Positions 51,170 to 59,426 of a DNA stretch of 64,000 nucleotides are shown piece after piece; within the stretch, counting starts at the first letter, position 1, and each line of letters starts with the position of its first letter. The notes below the pieces were generated by a model, which saw only the letters and a list, made by a program, of their open reading frames with translations, did not search any database and was not told where the DNA came from. Where the stretch lies: positions 1 to 64,000 of the forward strand of contig CALFMO010000009.1 of the NCBI GenBank assembly GCA_937879855.1, given 5' to 3'. The translations under genes were made by a program, and so were the position numbers. This DNA comes from an uncultured Acidobacteriaceae bacterium. GTDB lineage: Bacteria; Acidobacteriota; Terriglobia; Terriglobales; Acidobacteriaceae.

Positions 51170-52189
51170 ATGCTCCCTTTCAAACTCGTCTATAGTGACG
51201 CGTACTATCTTCCCATCGGCGATCACGTCTTTCCTGCCGAGAAATATCGGCGCGTTCACGACCGGCTGATTGCCACGGGCGTCGCCGATGCCGGAGACTT
51301 TCTCGAACCGCAGCCTGCGACCGATTTCGACATTCTTCTGGTGCACACGCCAGAGTATGTGCAGAAGCTGAAGACCGGCACGCTCAGCCCGCGCGAAGAA
51401 ATGGAGATGGAAGTTCCCTACTCGCGCGATCTGGCCGAAGCATTCTGGCTGGCGGCAGGCGGATCGATCCTGGCTGCCCGCCAGTGCCTGACGGATCGCG
51501 TCTGCATTAGCATCGGCGGCGGCTTTCATCACGCGTTTCCCGACCACGGCGAGGGATTTTGCATGATTCACGACGTAGCGGTCGCCATCCGCCGCCTGCA
51601 GCGCGACGACAAGATTCGTACCGCCATGACGGTGGACTGCGACGTACATCAGGGCAACGGCACGGCTTCGATTTTCGCCGGAACGCGCACCGAAAGCGTT
51701 CCGCTACCGTCAGTTTCGACCTCGACGCTTAATGAGAAATGGGCGGCGAAGACCCGGATGCGCGGCGCACACGCTGGAGACGTTTTCACCATCTCGCTGC
51801 ATCAGCACAACAACTATCCGTTGTGGAAGCCACCCTCATCGATTGACGTGGACCTGCCCGATGGCATCGGCGATAACGACTACCTGGCGTGGCTCGACAA
51901 CGCCCTCAGTTCCGGCCTGCGGCAATTTGAACCCGATCTGTTGTGCTACGTCGCGGGCGCCGATCCGTATCGCGAGGATCAACTCGGCGGGCTTGGCTTA
52001 ACGATTGAAGGCTTGAAAAAACGAGACGAACTTGTGTTCCGCGTTGCACAAGCCCGCGACATTCCAGTGATGGTGACGTACGCCGGCGGCTACGCCCGCA
52101 ACCTGGAAGACACAATCACCATCCACAGCAATACAGTGATCGCGGCGAAGGAAGTGTTTTCCGGTGCCGTGTCATCAAAAGCAATGTAA
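51170..52189 (+). CDS. Histone deacetylase family hydrolase
   Basis: 339 residues. The HDAC/acetoin-utilisation fold is clear: GGGFHHAFPDHGEGFC (the His dyad of the active site), VDCDVHQGNGT (zinc D-x-H), and CYVAGADPYREDQLGGLGLT (the last zinc D in GADP). Bacterial members hydrolyse acetyl-lysine or acetylated polyamines. Between IFAGTR and VFTISLHQHNNYP is an extra 25-30 residue segment (VPLPSVSTSTLNEKWAAKTR) that family members I know do not have. The ATG at 51170 lies inside a short low-complexity repeat (GCTGAGTGCTGAATGCT) without Shine-Dalgarno. Confidence 0.85.
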   Translation: MLPFKLVYSDAYYLPIGDHVFPAEKYRRVHDRLIATGVADAGDFLEPQPATDFDILLVHTPEYVQKLKTGTLSPREEMEMEVPYSRDLAEAFWLAAGGSILAARQCLTDRVCISIGGGFHHAFPDHGEGFCMIHDVAVAIRRLQRDDKIRTAMTVDCDVHQGNGTASIFAGTRTESVPLPSVSTSTLNEKWAAKTRMRGAHAGDVFTISLHQHNNYPLWKPPSSIDVDLPDGIGDNDYLAWLDNALSSGLRQFEPDLLCYVAGADPYREDQLGGLGLTIEGLKKRDELVFRVAQARDIPVMVTYAGGYARNLEDTITIHSNTVIAAKEVFSGAVSSKAM

Positions 52190-52293
52190 TCCTGAGCGGA
52201 CTAGATTCTGCATGAAGGCACAAAATCCGCGGCGGATCTTACCTTCCATCGGCTCGTCCGTAACTTATCGCGAGGCACATCACATATACCAAT

Positions 52294-52926
52294 ATGAACG
52301 TTATCCCTTCCGAAATTCCGCACAGCGAGCTTTACGGTATTTTGCTCAATTCCGTCGCACCGCGTCCGATCGCATGGGTCTCGACTCTCAGTGCCTCAGG
52401 GCAACCCAATTTGGCGCCCTTTTCTTTCTTTAACGCTATGTGTGTCGACCCACCGTTGCTGGGCTTCGCCCCGGGATTGCGACCGCCGAAGCGGGCAGAT
52501 GCGTCCCACGGCGAACCCAAAGACACGTTGCGCAACATCCGCGAAACGAAGGAGTTCGTGGTGAACGTCGTCACCTACGAACTGCTGCAACAAATGAATC
52601 TGACTAGCGGCGAATACGATCCCTCGGTCAATGAATTCGAATTGGCGAAGGTCACCCCGGCGCCCTCCAGACTCGTGCGACCGGCTCGGGTGGCAGAGTC
52701 GCCTGTCAGTTTCGAATGCAGATTGCATCAGATTCTCGATTTCTCTCCGGCTCCCACGAGCAGCAGCCTGGTGATCGGCGAGATTGTCTCCATTCACATG
52801 AAGGACGTGCACATTAAGAACGGCCGGCTGGATCGGAACTCGCTCGATCTGATCGGGCGCATGGGCGGCATCCAATATACGCGTACTACCGAGAGGATCG
52901 AACTGGCGCGGCCCAAAGTTGAGTAG
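52294..52926 (+). CDS. Flavin reductase domain protein
   Basis: 210 residues. The split-barrel flavin-binding domain is recognisable: APRPIAWVSTLSASGQPNLA, PFSFFNAMCVDPPLLGFAPG and KDTLRNIRETKEFVVNVVTY. Proteins of this family reduce FMN with NAD(P)H or hold flavin for oxygenases. TATACC just before the ATG could be a -10 of a nearly leaderless mRNA. Confidence 0.88.
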   Translation: MNVIPSEIPHSELYGILLNSVAPRPIAWVSTLSASGQPNLAPFSFFNAMCVDPPLLGFAPGLRPPKRADASHGEPKDTLRNIRETKEFVVNVVTYELLQQMNLTSGEYDPSVNEFELAKVTPAPSRLVRPARVAESPVSFECRLHQILDFSPAPTSSSLVIGEIVSIHMKDVHIKNGRLDRNSLDLIGRMGGIQYTRTTERIELARPKVE

Positions 52927-52997
52927 GGCGTGCTCTCCGCGGTGAAGGTGGAGGCCACCCCACGTCGACCACGCTGTTAAAATAAAACGATATCTCT

Positions 52998-54356
52998 ATG
53001 TTTGAGAACTTACAGGAAAAACTTCAACGCGCCTTCAAAACTCTTCGTGGGCAGGCCAAGCTTACCGAGGAGAACATTGATGAGGCTTTGCGCGAAATCC
53101 GGCTGGCGCTGCTTGAGGCCGACGTCAATTTCAAAGTCGTCAAGCAGCTCATCGACCAGATTCGCGCCAAGGCTGTCGGGCAGGAAGTTCTGACTGCACT
53201 TTCCCCGGGCGAGCAGGTCATCAAGATTGTGCGCGACGAACTGGTCGACCTTCTCGGCAAAGACACCGCGCGTGTGAAGTTTGCTTCGCAGCCACCCACG
53301 GTTGTGCTGATGGCTGGGCTGCAAGGTTCGGGCAAGACCACAACTTCAGGCAAGCTCGCGAACTGGTTCAAGGCGGGCGGGCACCGTCCGCTGCTGGTTT
53401 CGGTGGACGTCTATCGTCCTGCGGCGCGCGAACAGTTGAAAGTTGTTGCGCAGGCGGTGAAGAGTCACATCTACGAAGGTACCGTCGGCGAGGCCAACAC
53501 CGCGACCGTCGAGCGCCTGGTGAAAGAAGCGCGTCGTGAGGCCGTAGTCTCGGGCTGCGACGTACTCATCGTCGATACGGCCGGCCGCTTGCACATCGAC
53601 GATCAGTTGATGGATGAGATGCAGTCGCTGAAGAAGCTGCTGAATCCGTCGGAGATTCTGTTCGTGGCCGACGCCATGACCGGACAAGACGCGGTTCGCT
53701 CCGCGGAAGAGTTCCACAAAAAGCTTTCGCTCACCGGTGTAGTGCTCACCAAGATGGACGGCGACGCCCGCGGTGGTGCGGCGCTTTCCATCCGTCAAGT
53801 TACGGGGCAGCCCATCAAGTTTATCGGCGTCGGCGAAAAGTACGATGCCCTTGAGCCCTTCCATCCCGACCGCATCGTCTCCCGCATTCTCGGTATGGGC
53901 GATATTCTGTCGCTCATCGAGCGCGCCGAGCAGCAGATCGACAAAAAGAAAGCGCAGGAAATGGCCACGCGCGCTCTGACCGGCGACGGCTTCTCGCTGG
54001 AAGATTTTCGCGACCAGTTACGCCAAGTCAAAAAGATGGGATCGATGAAGAGCCTGATGGGCATGTTGCCCTCGATCGGCCCGTTTTCTGGCCTGCAAAA
54101 GGCCGCTGATAACGTGGACGAGAAGCAGATCAACCGGGTCGAGGCCATCATCAACTCGATGACCATGCACGAGCGCAACCACCACGAAGTGATCAACGGC
54201 AGCCGCCGTAAACGCATTGCCCGCGGGTCTGGTACCACCGTACAGGAAGTGAACAATCTGCTTCGCCAATACGCGCAGATGAAGAAGATGTTCAAGCAAA
54301 TGGGCAAGCCCAGCTTTGCAAGGCGCCTGGCGGGAATGAAACTGCCGGGAATGTAG
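52998..54356 (+). CDS. ffh: Signal recognition particle protein
   Basis: 452 residues. N domain (FENLQEKLQRAFKTLRGQAK), G domain with GLQGSGKTTTSGKLA (G1), DTAGRLHIDD (G3), TKMDGDARGG (G4), and a Met-rich M domain with the RNA-binding HEVINGSRRKRIARGSGTTV. The C-terminus ends FARRLAGMKLPGM as in typical Ffh. It targets nascent membrane proteins with 4.5S RNA and FtsY, neither of which is in the window. Confidence 0.97.
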   Translation: MFENLQEKLQRAFKTLRGQAKLTEENIDEALREIRLALLEADVNFKVVKQLIDQIRAKAVGQEVLTALSPGEQVIKIVRDELVDLLGKDTARVKFASQPPTVVLMAGLQGSGKTTTSGKLANWFKAGGHRPLLVSVDVYRPAAREQLKVVAQAVKSHIYEGTVGEANTATVERLVKEARREAVVSGCDVLIVDTAGRLHIDDQLMDEMQSLKKLLNPSEILFVADAMTGQDAVRSAEEFHKKLSLTGVVLTKMDGDARGGAALSIRQVTGQPIKFIGVGEKYDALEPFHPDRIVSRILGMGDILSLIERAEQQIDKKKAQEMATRALTGDGFSLEDFRDQLRQVKKMGSMKSLMGMLPSIGPFSGLQKAADNVDEKQINRVEAIINSMTMHERNHHEVINGSRRKRIARGSGTTVQEVNNLLRQYAQMKKMFKQMGKPSFARRLAGMKLPGM

Positions 54357-54361
54357 GAGAG

Positions 54362-54488
54362 CAGTGAGCAGTGGCCAGTGGTCAGTGGTTAGTGGTCAGT
54401 TTCCAGTGACGACGCTTCACCCAACATGTCATCCTGAGCGCAGTTGCCGCGAGCGAAGCGAACGGCAACGTAGTCGAAGGATCCCTAT
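54362..54488. repeat. Low-complexity AGTGG repeats followed by a family B repeat
   Basis: AGCAGTGGCCAGTGGTCAGT and further AGTGG/TCAGT units fill 54362-54410, then TGTCATCCTGAGCGCAGT with AACGTAGTCGAAGGATCCC, a family B copy, ends at 54488. Confidence 0.65.
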
Positions 54489-54508
54489 AGGCTTTTCTGA
54501 CTCTGATT

Positions 54509-55207
54509 ATGAAATGGCGCTCTCTCGAAGAATCCAGCCCGGAGACTGATGCGCGCTCGCTGCGAGAGATCTTTGCCGAGCGAAAACAACTCATCGCTAA
54601 GTACGTTCCGCCAGAGATACAAGCTATCCATGCGCAAGCTGTCGCTGAACTCAGAGCTCGACATTCGGCCGAGACGATTCTGCCAGCAGGCGCGACAGCG
54701 CCCGCATTCGAACTTTCAGACCACAATGGCAAGTTGGTTTCATCTTCTAACCTGCTCAGCAAAGGTCGCCTCGTGCTCTGTTTCATCCGCGGGCGTTGGT
54801 GCCCGTTCTGCGTCGGCCAGATGGAGGCGATGAACCTCGTCCTGCCGAAGATCGAGCAAGCGGGAGCCTCCTTCCTCTCGATCTCACCGCAGACGGTGAA
54901 GCAGTCCTTCTTCATGCACGATCAACACAAGTTGCGGTTTCCGCTACTCTCGGATGCCGGCAACAAAATCGCGCGACAGTTTGGGTTGACTTATCGCGTG
55001 CCAGCGCCCCAGGAAGAAGTCTACCGTCGTGCCTTTGTCAACCTGCCCTTCACCAATGGAGACGACAGCTGGGAGTTGCCGATACCCGCGACCTACCTCC
55101 TCGACCGCGATGGCACAGTGCTCTACGCGTCGGCGAATGAAGACTACACGGAACGGCCTGAGCCAGCTGGCCTGGTTAGGATCGTGCAAGAGCAAATGCG
55201 TTCCTGA
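54509..55207 (+). CDS. Peroxiredoxin-like (AhpC/TSA) protein
   Basis: 232 residues. About 60 helical residues (ESSPETDARSLREIFAERKQ, AIHAQAVAELRARHSAE) precede a thioredoxin-fold AhpC/TSA domain from about 65: PAFELSDHNGKLVSSSNLL and VLCFIRGRWCPFCVGQMEAM, with CxxC in place of the usual T-x-x-C. FPLLSDAGNKIARQFGLTY and PATYLLDRDGTVLYA are family motifs. The CPFC site suggests a BCP/Prx-like thiol peroxidase or reductase. The N-terminal extension is odd. Confidence 0.85.
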   Translation: MKWRSLEESSPETDARSLREIFAERKQLIAKYVPPEIQAIHAQAVAELRARHSAETILPAGATAPAFELSDHNGKLVSSSNLLSKGRLVLCFIRGRWCPFCVGQMEAMNLVLPKIEQAGASFLSISPQTVKQSFFMHDQHKLRFPLLSDAGNKIARQFGLTYRVPAPQEEVYRRAFVNLPFTNGDDSWELPIPATYLLDRDGTVLYASANEDYTERPEPAGLVRIVQEQMRS

Positions 55208-55264
55208 CAGTTCGAGGGCGGGGCCACCCGCGCTACATTCATGCTTTGGGTACACTGATACTTC

Positions 55265-56017
55265 ATGCACTACATCTACGGCATCAATTCCGTCACCGAG
55301 GCATTGAAGGCCCGCGGCCGCGCTTTCGAGTGGATCGGCATGGCCAAGGAGCGCCACGATATTCGCTTGCAGCGTTTGATTGAAGAATCCCGGCGTCTCG
55401 GCCTTCAAGTGCGTTTCCTCGAACGTACCGAGCTCGACCGCATGGCGGGTAACACCGCACATCAAGGCGTGGTGGCCGTCACCTCTGCGAAGCAATACAA
55501 CGATCTCGATGACGTCATCGCCTCGAAGCGTGCGGAGTACTCGCTGGTCGTCGTTCTCGATGGCGTGGAGGATCCGCACAATCTGGGAGCAATCCTACGC
55601 ACCGCCGATGCCGCCGGCGCCAATGGCATCGTTATTCCGGAACGCCGGTCCGCGAGTGTGACGGGCACCGTCACCAAGGTCTCGGCCGGGGCAAGCGAGC
55701 ATATGCCCATCGCAAAGGTGACCAACATCGCCCGCACCGTTGAAGAACTAAAGGATCACAACGTGTGGACCGTGGGCCTTGACGAACGCGCCAAACAAAC
55801 CTATGACTCACTCGACTACAACATGGATTGCGCGCTGATTCTGGGCGGAGAAGGCAAGGGATTGCACGACCTCGTGAAGAAAAAATGCGACTTCCTGGTT
55901 TCGATCCCGATGCTGGGCAAAGTGCCGTCGCTGAATGTTTCTGTAGCTGCGGCAGTGGTCCTGTTTGAGATCGTGCGTCAGCGACGCGCGAAAAACGGCT
56001 CCGCAGGCACAAAATGA
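55265..56017 (+). CDS. rlmB: 23S rRNA (guanosine-2'-O)-methyltransferase RlmB
   Basis: 250 residues. An N-terminal substrate-binding domain with YIYGINSVTEALKARGRAFE and AHQGVVAVTSAK, then the SPOUT methyltransferase with LDGVEDPHNLGAILRTADAA, ERRSASVTGTVTKVSAGA, ALILGGEGKGLHDLVKKKCD and LNVSVAAAVVLFEIVRQRR. It methylates G2251 of 23S rRNA. TACACT 8 bases before the ATG suggests a leaderless mRNA. The stop overlaps the next gene by 4 bases (ATGA). Confidence 0.92.
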   Translation: MHYIYGINSVTEALKARGRAFEWIGMAKERHDIRLQRLIEESRRLGLQVRFLERTELDRMAGNTAHQGVVAVTSAKQYNDLDDVIASKRAEYSLVVVLDGVEDPHNLGAILRTADAAGANGIVIPERRSASVTGTVTKVSAGASEHMPIAKVTNIARTVEELKDHNVWTVGLDERAKQTYDSLDYNMDCALILGGEGKGLHDLVKKKCDFLVSIPMLGKVPSLNVSVAAAVVLFEIVRQRRAKNGSAGTK

Positions 56018-57750
56018 AGTCCCCCGAAATGAAATTTGTTTGCAAGACCCTGGTTTTTCTCTGCCTGTTCGGCGTCTATGCGGTTGCTCTCGACCGCGAA
56101 GCGTTTACCTTCACCAATTACGATCTGAATGTCCAGCTCGAACCTGAGCAACACCGGCTTGGAGTCCGCGGCAAAGTCACCCTCCGTAATGATTCGCAGA
56201 CACTGCAGAAAATAGCTGTGCTGCAGATTTCGTCCTCGCTCGACTGGCGATCTGTAAGAGCGGGCGACAAGGCCGTGCAATATGTCACGCAGCCCTACAC
56301 CTCTGACATCGATCACACCGGCGGGCTCTCGGAAGCCATCGTCACGTTGCCGCAGCCGGTTGCACCCAAGGCAACGGTTGAATTGGACATCGCTTACGAA
56401 GGGGTCGTCCTGCTCGATGCAACACGGCTTACGCGCATTGGCACGCCGGAGGAAGCCGCAGCCAGTTCGGATTGGGATCAGATTAGTCCAACTTTCACCG
56501 CAGTGCGCGGCGCGGGCTACGTAGCCTGGTATCCGATTGGGACTGAGGTGGCGAATCTATCGGAAGGAAACAGCCTGTTTGAAGTTCTGAGCAGATGGAA
56601 AATGCGAGAGGCAGCGTCGACAGTGCATGTGCACGTCAGAGTTTCGAGAGATGATGGCGAAGAACCACTGAGCCTTCTTCTGAACGACGCGTCATGCAAA
56701 ATGATGAATGAACAGGTTGGCCGTACTTCGCTTTCCAGCGCGGATTGCATGTATCAGCCGTTGGGCTTGCTGACGCCACTTTTCGTGATCGGTAATTATC
56801 GTTTCGTAGATCGTTCAACAATAGTCGTCCACTACCAGCCTGGTCATGATTCGCGCGCCGTTGCCTATGCCGACGCCGCTGACAATGTCGCTCCTCTGAT
56901 CACGGACTGGTTTGGAAAGTTTCACGAAAAAGCTCAAGCTGCCGAACTCGCCGATCCGCACGCCGCGCCGTACGAGAGTGGCGCGCTCTTGCTCAGCCCA
57001 CTCGCCGACAGCGATTCGAAGCTTGTGGGCCTGACTGCTGCCCATCAACTTACCCACGCTGCGTTCTTTTCATCTCGTCCCTGGATCGAAGAAGGGCTCG
57101 CTCACTTCGCGCAGGCACTCTACCTCGAACGCGAGAAGGGACGTCAGGCCGCGCTCGATTACATGGGATTGCACCGGTTTGCCTTGAGCGAACCCAACGG
57201 ATCAACGACGGCTCCGCGTTCAGAAGATGACGTGAATCGCTCGCTGCTGAACACCACGAATGAGGAACTGGTTCGCAGCAAGGCGATGTATGTTTGGTGG
57301 ATGTTGCGCGACATGGTCGGCGAAGCGGCGCTCAAGAAGGCTCTCGCTGCCTATCGCCCGGACCAGGACAAAGGGCCTTCGTACATGCCACGGCTGATCG
57401 CGGCAGAAACACAGCGCGATCTGGAATGGTTTTTCGACGACTGGGTTTATCGCGATCGCGGGCTCCCTGATTTCAAAGTCGAGTCCGCCTACGCACGGAA
57501 GACGATGACGGGCTCGTTCATGCTCACGATCACTCTTGATAATCTGGGGACAGCTGGAGCTGAGGTTCCCATCATTGTCAAATTCACCGGCGGAAGGATC
57601 ATGCGGCGGCTTGAGGTTCACGCCAAGAGCAGAGCTGTAATCCGCGTCGAGACTCCCGCCGCACCATTGAAAATCATCGTGAACGACGGTACCGTGCCCG
57701 AGAGCAGCAAAACGAACAACACATTCAAGATTGAGCAAGAGTCCAAATAG
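56014..57750 (+). CDS. Exported peptidase-like protein with a lost catalytic Glu
   Basis: 578 residues with a signal peptide (LVFLCLFGVYAVA). An N-terminal beta-sandwich (FTFTNYDLNVQLEPEQHRLG) and a middle region lead to the gluzincin-like helix: HQLTH (H344, Q345, H348) where active enzymes have HExxH, and IEEGLAHF 11-12 residues on, the usual downstream Glu. The Glu to Gln change at 345 would remove activity. The layout matches peptidase MA/M1-like proteins. C-terminal Ig-like region (IIVKFTGGRIMRRLEVH). The ATG overlaps the rlmB stop. Confidence 0.75.
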   Translation: MKSPEMKFVCKTLVFLCLFGVYAVALDREAFTFTNYDLNVQLEPEQHRLGVRGKVTLRNDSQTLQKIAVLQISSSLDWRSVRAGDKAVQYVTQPYTSDIDHTGGLSEAIVTLPQPVAPKATVELDIAYEGVVLLDATRLTRIGTPEEAAASSDWDQISPTFTAVRGAGYVAWYPIGTEVANLSEGNSLFEVLSRWKMREAASTVHVHVRVSRDDGEEPLSLLLNDASCKMMNEQVGRTSLSSADCMYQPLGLLTPLFVIGNYRFVDRSTIVVHYQPGHDSRAVAYADAADNVAPLITDWFGKFHEKAQAAELADPHAAPYESGALLLSPLADSDSKLVGLTAAHQLTHAAFFSSRPWIEEGLAHFAQALYLEREKGRQAALDYMGLHRFALSEPNGSTTAPRSEDDVNRSLLNTTNEELVRSKAMYVWWMLRDMVGEAALKKALAAYRPDQDKGPSYMPRLIAAETQRDLEWFFDDWVYRDRGLPDFKVESAYARKTMTGSFMLTITLDNLGTAGAEVPIIVKFTGGRIMRRLEVHAKSRAVIRVETPAAPLKIIVNDGTVPESSKTNNTFKIEQESK

Positions 57751-57751
57751 A

Positions 57752-57868
57752 ATTACGACCGAGACACAGAGGACCCCCGCGGAGCTTTGTCATTCTGAGG
57801 AGCGGAGTCGAGGAATCTGCGATTCGGCCGCAAAGCAGATTTCTCGCTTCGCTCGAAATGACAACGCC
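57752..57868. repeat. Family E fragment followed by a family B repeat
   Basis: ACCGAGACACAGAGGACCCC resembles one arm of the 9128 element. TGTCATTCTGAGGAGCGGAG and CTTCGCTCGAAATGACA then form a family B hairpin. Both lie between the peptidase-like gene and the MBL gene. Confidence 0.6.
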
Positions 57869-57929
57869 GCTAAATTTCAGTGTAAGGTTTTTCGACGTGA
57901 TAGCTTGAGGTCTAGTCTGGGAGGAATAT

Positions 57930-59360
57930 CTGGCCTACATCCAGTTTCTTGGCGCCGCCGGAACTGTCACCGGCTCGAAGCATCTGATCAACACCGGAGA
58001 TCCGTCGGGGAAGCACGGCATCCAGGTTCTCATCGATTGTGGGATGTTCCAGGGTCCGAAAGAGTGGCGCGAGCGCAACTGGCGTGACACGCCGGTTCCG
58101 GCCAGGGAAATCGACGCGGTCATTCTGACGCACGCTCATCTCGACCATTGCGGATGGATTCCACGCCTGGCAAAAGGGGGATTCCGCGGGCCGATTTATG
58201 CGACCCCGCCAACGATCGATCTTTGCGGAATCATTCTTCCCGACTCCGGCCACCTGCAGGAAGAAGACGCCCGCTTCTACAACAAGACAAAGAAGTCGAA
58301 GCACGATCCTGCCCTGCCGCTCTATACCTTTCAGGAAGCGCAAAGCTCGCTGCAGTATTTCAAGCCGATCTTGGTGGGCCAGGACGTTCCGCTTGCGCCG
58401 GATCTCTCATTCCGCTTCGTCCGCGCCGCGCACATTCTTGGGTCGTGTATGGCCGAGATATCGCTCAGCACCAACGGCCAAACGCGGCGATTGCTTTTTA
58501 CCGGCGACATTGGCCGTGTGCGCGATCAAGTAGTCGCTCCGGGAAAGGTGGTGCATTCAGGTCCCGCCGAGGGAGAGAGCGCCGACCTGGTTGTGATGGA
58601 ATCGACTTACGGCAACCGCACGCATCCCAAGGAGGATCCGCTGCCGGAACTGGCTGCGCTAATTACGGCGACCGCTAACCGCGGCGGCAGCATCATCGTC
58701 CCCGCCTTTGCTATCGAGCGCACACAGAAATTTGTTTTCATCCTCAAGCATCTGATGGAGTCGGGACAAATTCCGCGCATGCCCGCCTTTTGCGATAGCC
58801 CCATGGCCATCAAGGCCGTCGAGATTTTCTTGAAACATGCCGAGGAGTATAGCGACGACACACGCGACATGATTCGCAAGTATGGCTCGCCTCTCCAGTG
58901 GCCCGGTTTCACGTTTGCGTCAACGCCGGAAGAATCGAAACACATCAATCTCTCGACCATGCCTGCCGTCATCATTTCGTCCAGCGGAATGGTAACGGGC
59001 GGCCGCATCCTGCATCACTTGGCGCAGCGATTGCCTGATCCTCGAAACCTCGTGCTCTTCATCGGCTTCCAGGCACCGGGTACGCGCGGCTTCGCGATTA
59101 AGAACAAGTCCGATGAAGTGAAGATCTTCGGTGATGTCATTCCTATCCGGGCCCAGGTTGCGGCGCTAGAACAATTCAGCGATCATGCCGATCCACCCGA
59201 GTTGCTGGAATGGCTGCGCACCTTCCGCAACCGGCCAGAGTCGACCTATCTCGTTCACGGTGAGGCAGACGCCTCGGCGCAATTGCGCGACCTGATGAAG
59301 AAGGAGTTGGGATGGAATGTTCAGGTCGCGCAGTATCTGGAGAGGGTGGAAGTGCGGTGA
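57930..59360 (+). CDS. MBL-fold ribonuclease-like protein (RNase J/CPSF-type core)
   Basis: 476 residues if translation begins at the CTG at 57930, which lies 5 bases after GGAGG; no ATG, GTG or TTG occurs in frame before 58044. Conserved sequence before the first ATG (FLGAAGTVTGSKHLINTG, then LIDCG) is the N-terminal strand of the MBL fold, so the gene must start there. HAHLDHCG is the metal motif, HILGSCM and FTGDIGR supply further ligands, and the beta-CASP/RMMBL part contains PAFAIERTQKFVFIL, SSSGMVTGGRILHHLA and GFQAPGTRG, the pattern of mRNA 3'-processing-like exonucleases. It probably cuts RNA; substrate unknown. Confidence 0.85.
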   Translation: MAYIQFLGAAGTVTGSKHLINTGDPSGKHGIQVLIDCGMFQGPKEWRERNWRDTPVPAREIDAVILTHAHLDHCGWIPRLAKGGFRGPIYATPPTIDLCGIILPDSGHLQEEDARFYNKTKKSKHDPALPLYTFQEAQSSLQYFKPILVGQDVPLAPDLSFRFVRAAHILGSCMAEISLSTNGQTRRLLFTGDIGRVRDQVVAPGKVVHSGPAEGESADLVVMESTYGNRTHPKEDPLPELAALITATANRGGSIIVPAFAIERTQKFVFILKHLMESGQIPRMPAFCDSPMAIKAVEIFLKHAEEYSDDTRDMIRKYGSPLQWPGFTFASTPEESKHINLSTMPAVIISSSGMVTGGRILHHLAQRLPDPRNLVLFIGFQAPGTRGFAIKNKSDEVKIFGDVIPIRAQVAALEQFSDHADPPELLEWLRTFRNRPESTYLVHGEADASAQLRDLMKKELGWNVQVAQYLERVEVR

Positions 59361-59379
59361 GCGCGTAGGAAAAGATATT

Positions 59380-59416
59380 GCACAGGTCCTTCGCTTCGCT
59401 CAGTATGACAGGGTTG
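59380..59416. repeat. Family B repeat fragment
   Basis: ACAGGTCCTTCGCTTCGCTC then AGTATGACAGG: an inverted, shortened member of the family B set, between convergent MBL and trpD genes. Confidence 0.5.
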
Positions 59417-59426
59417 TTCAAGGACA

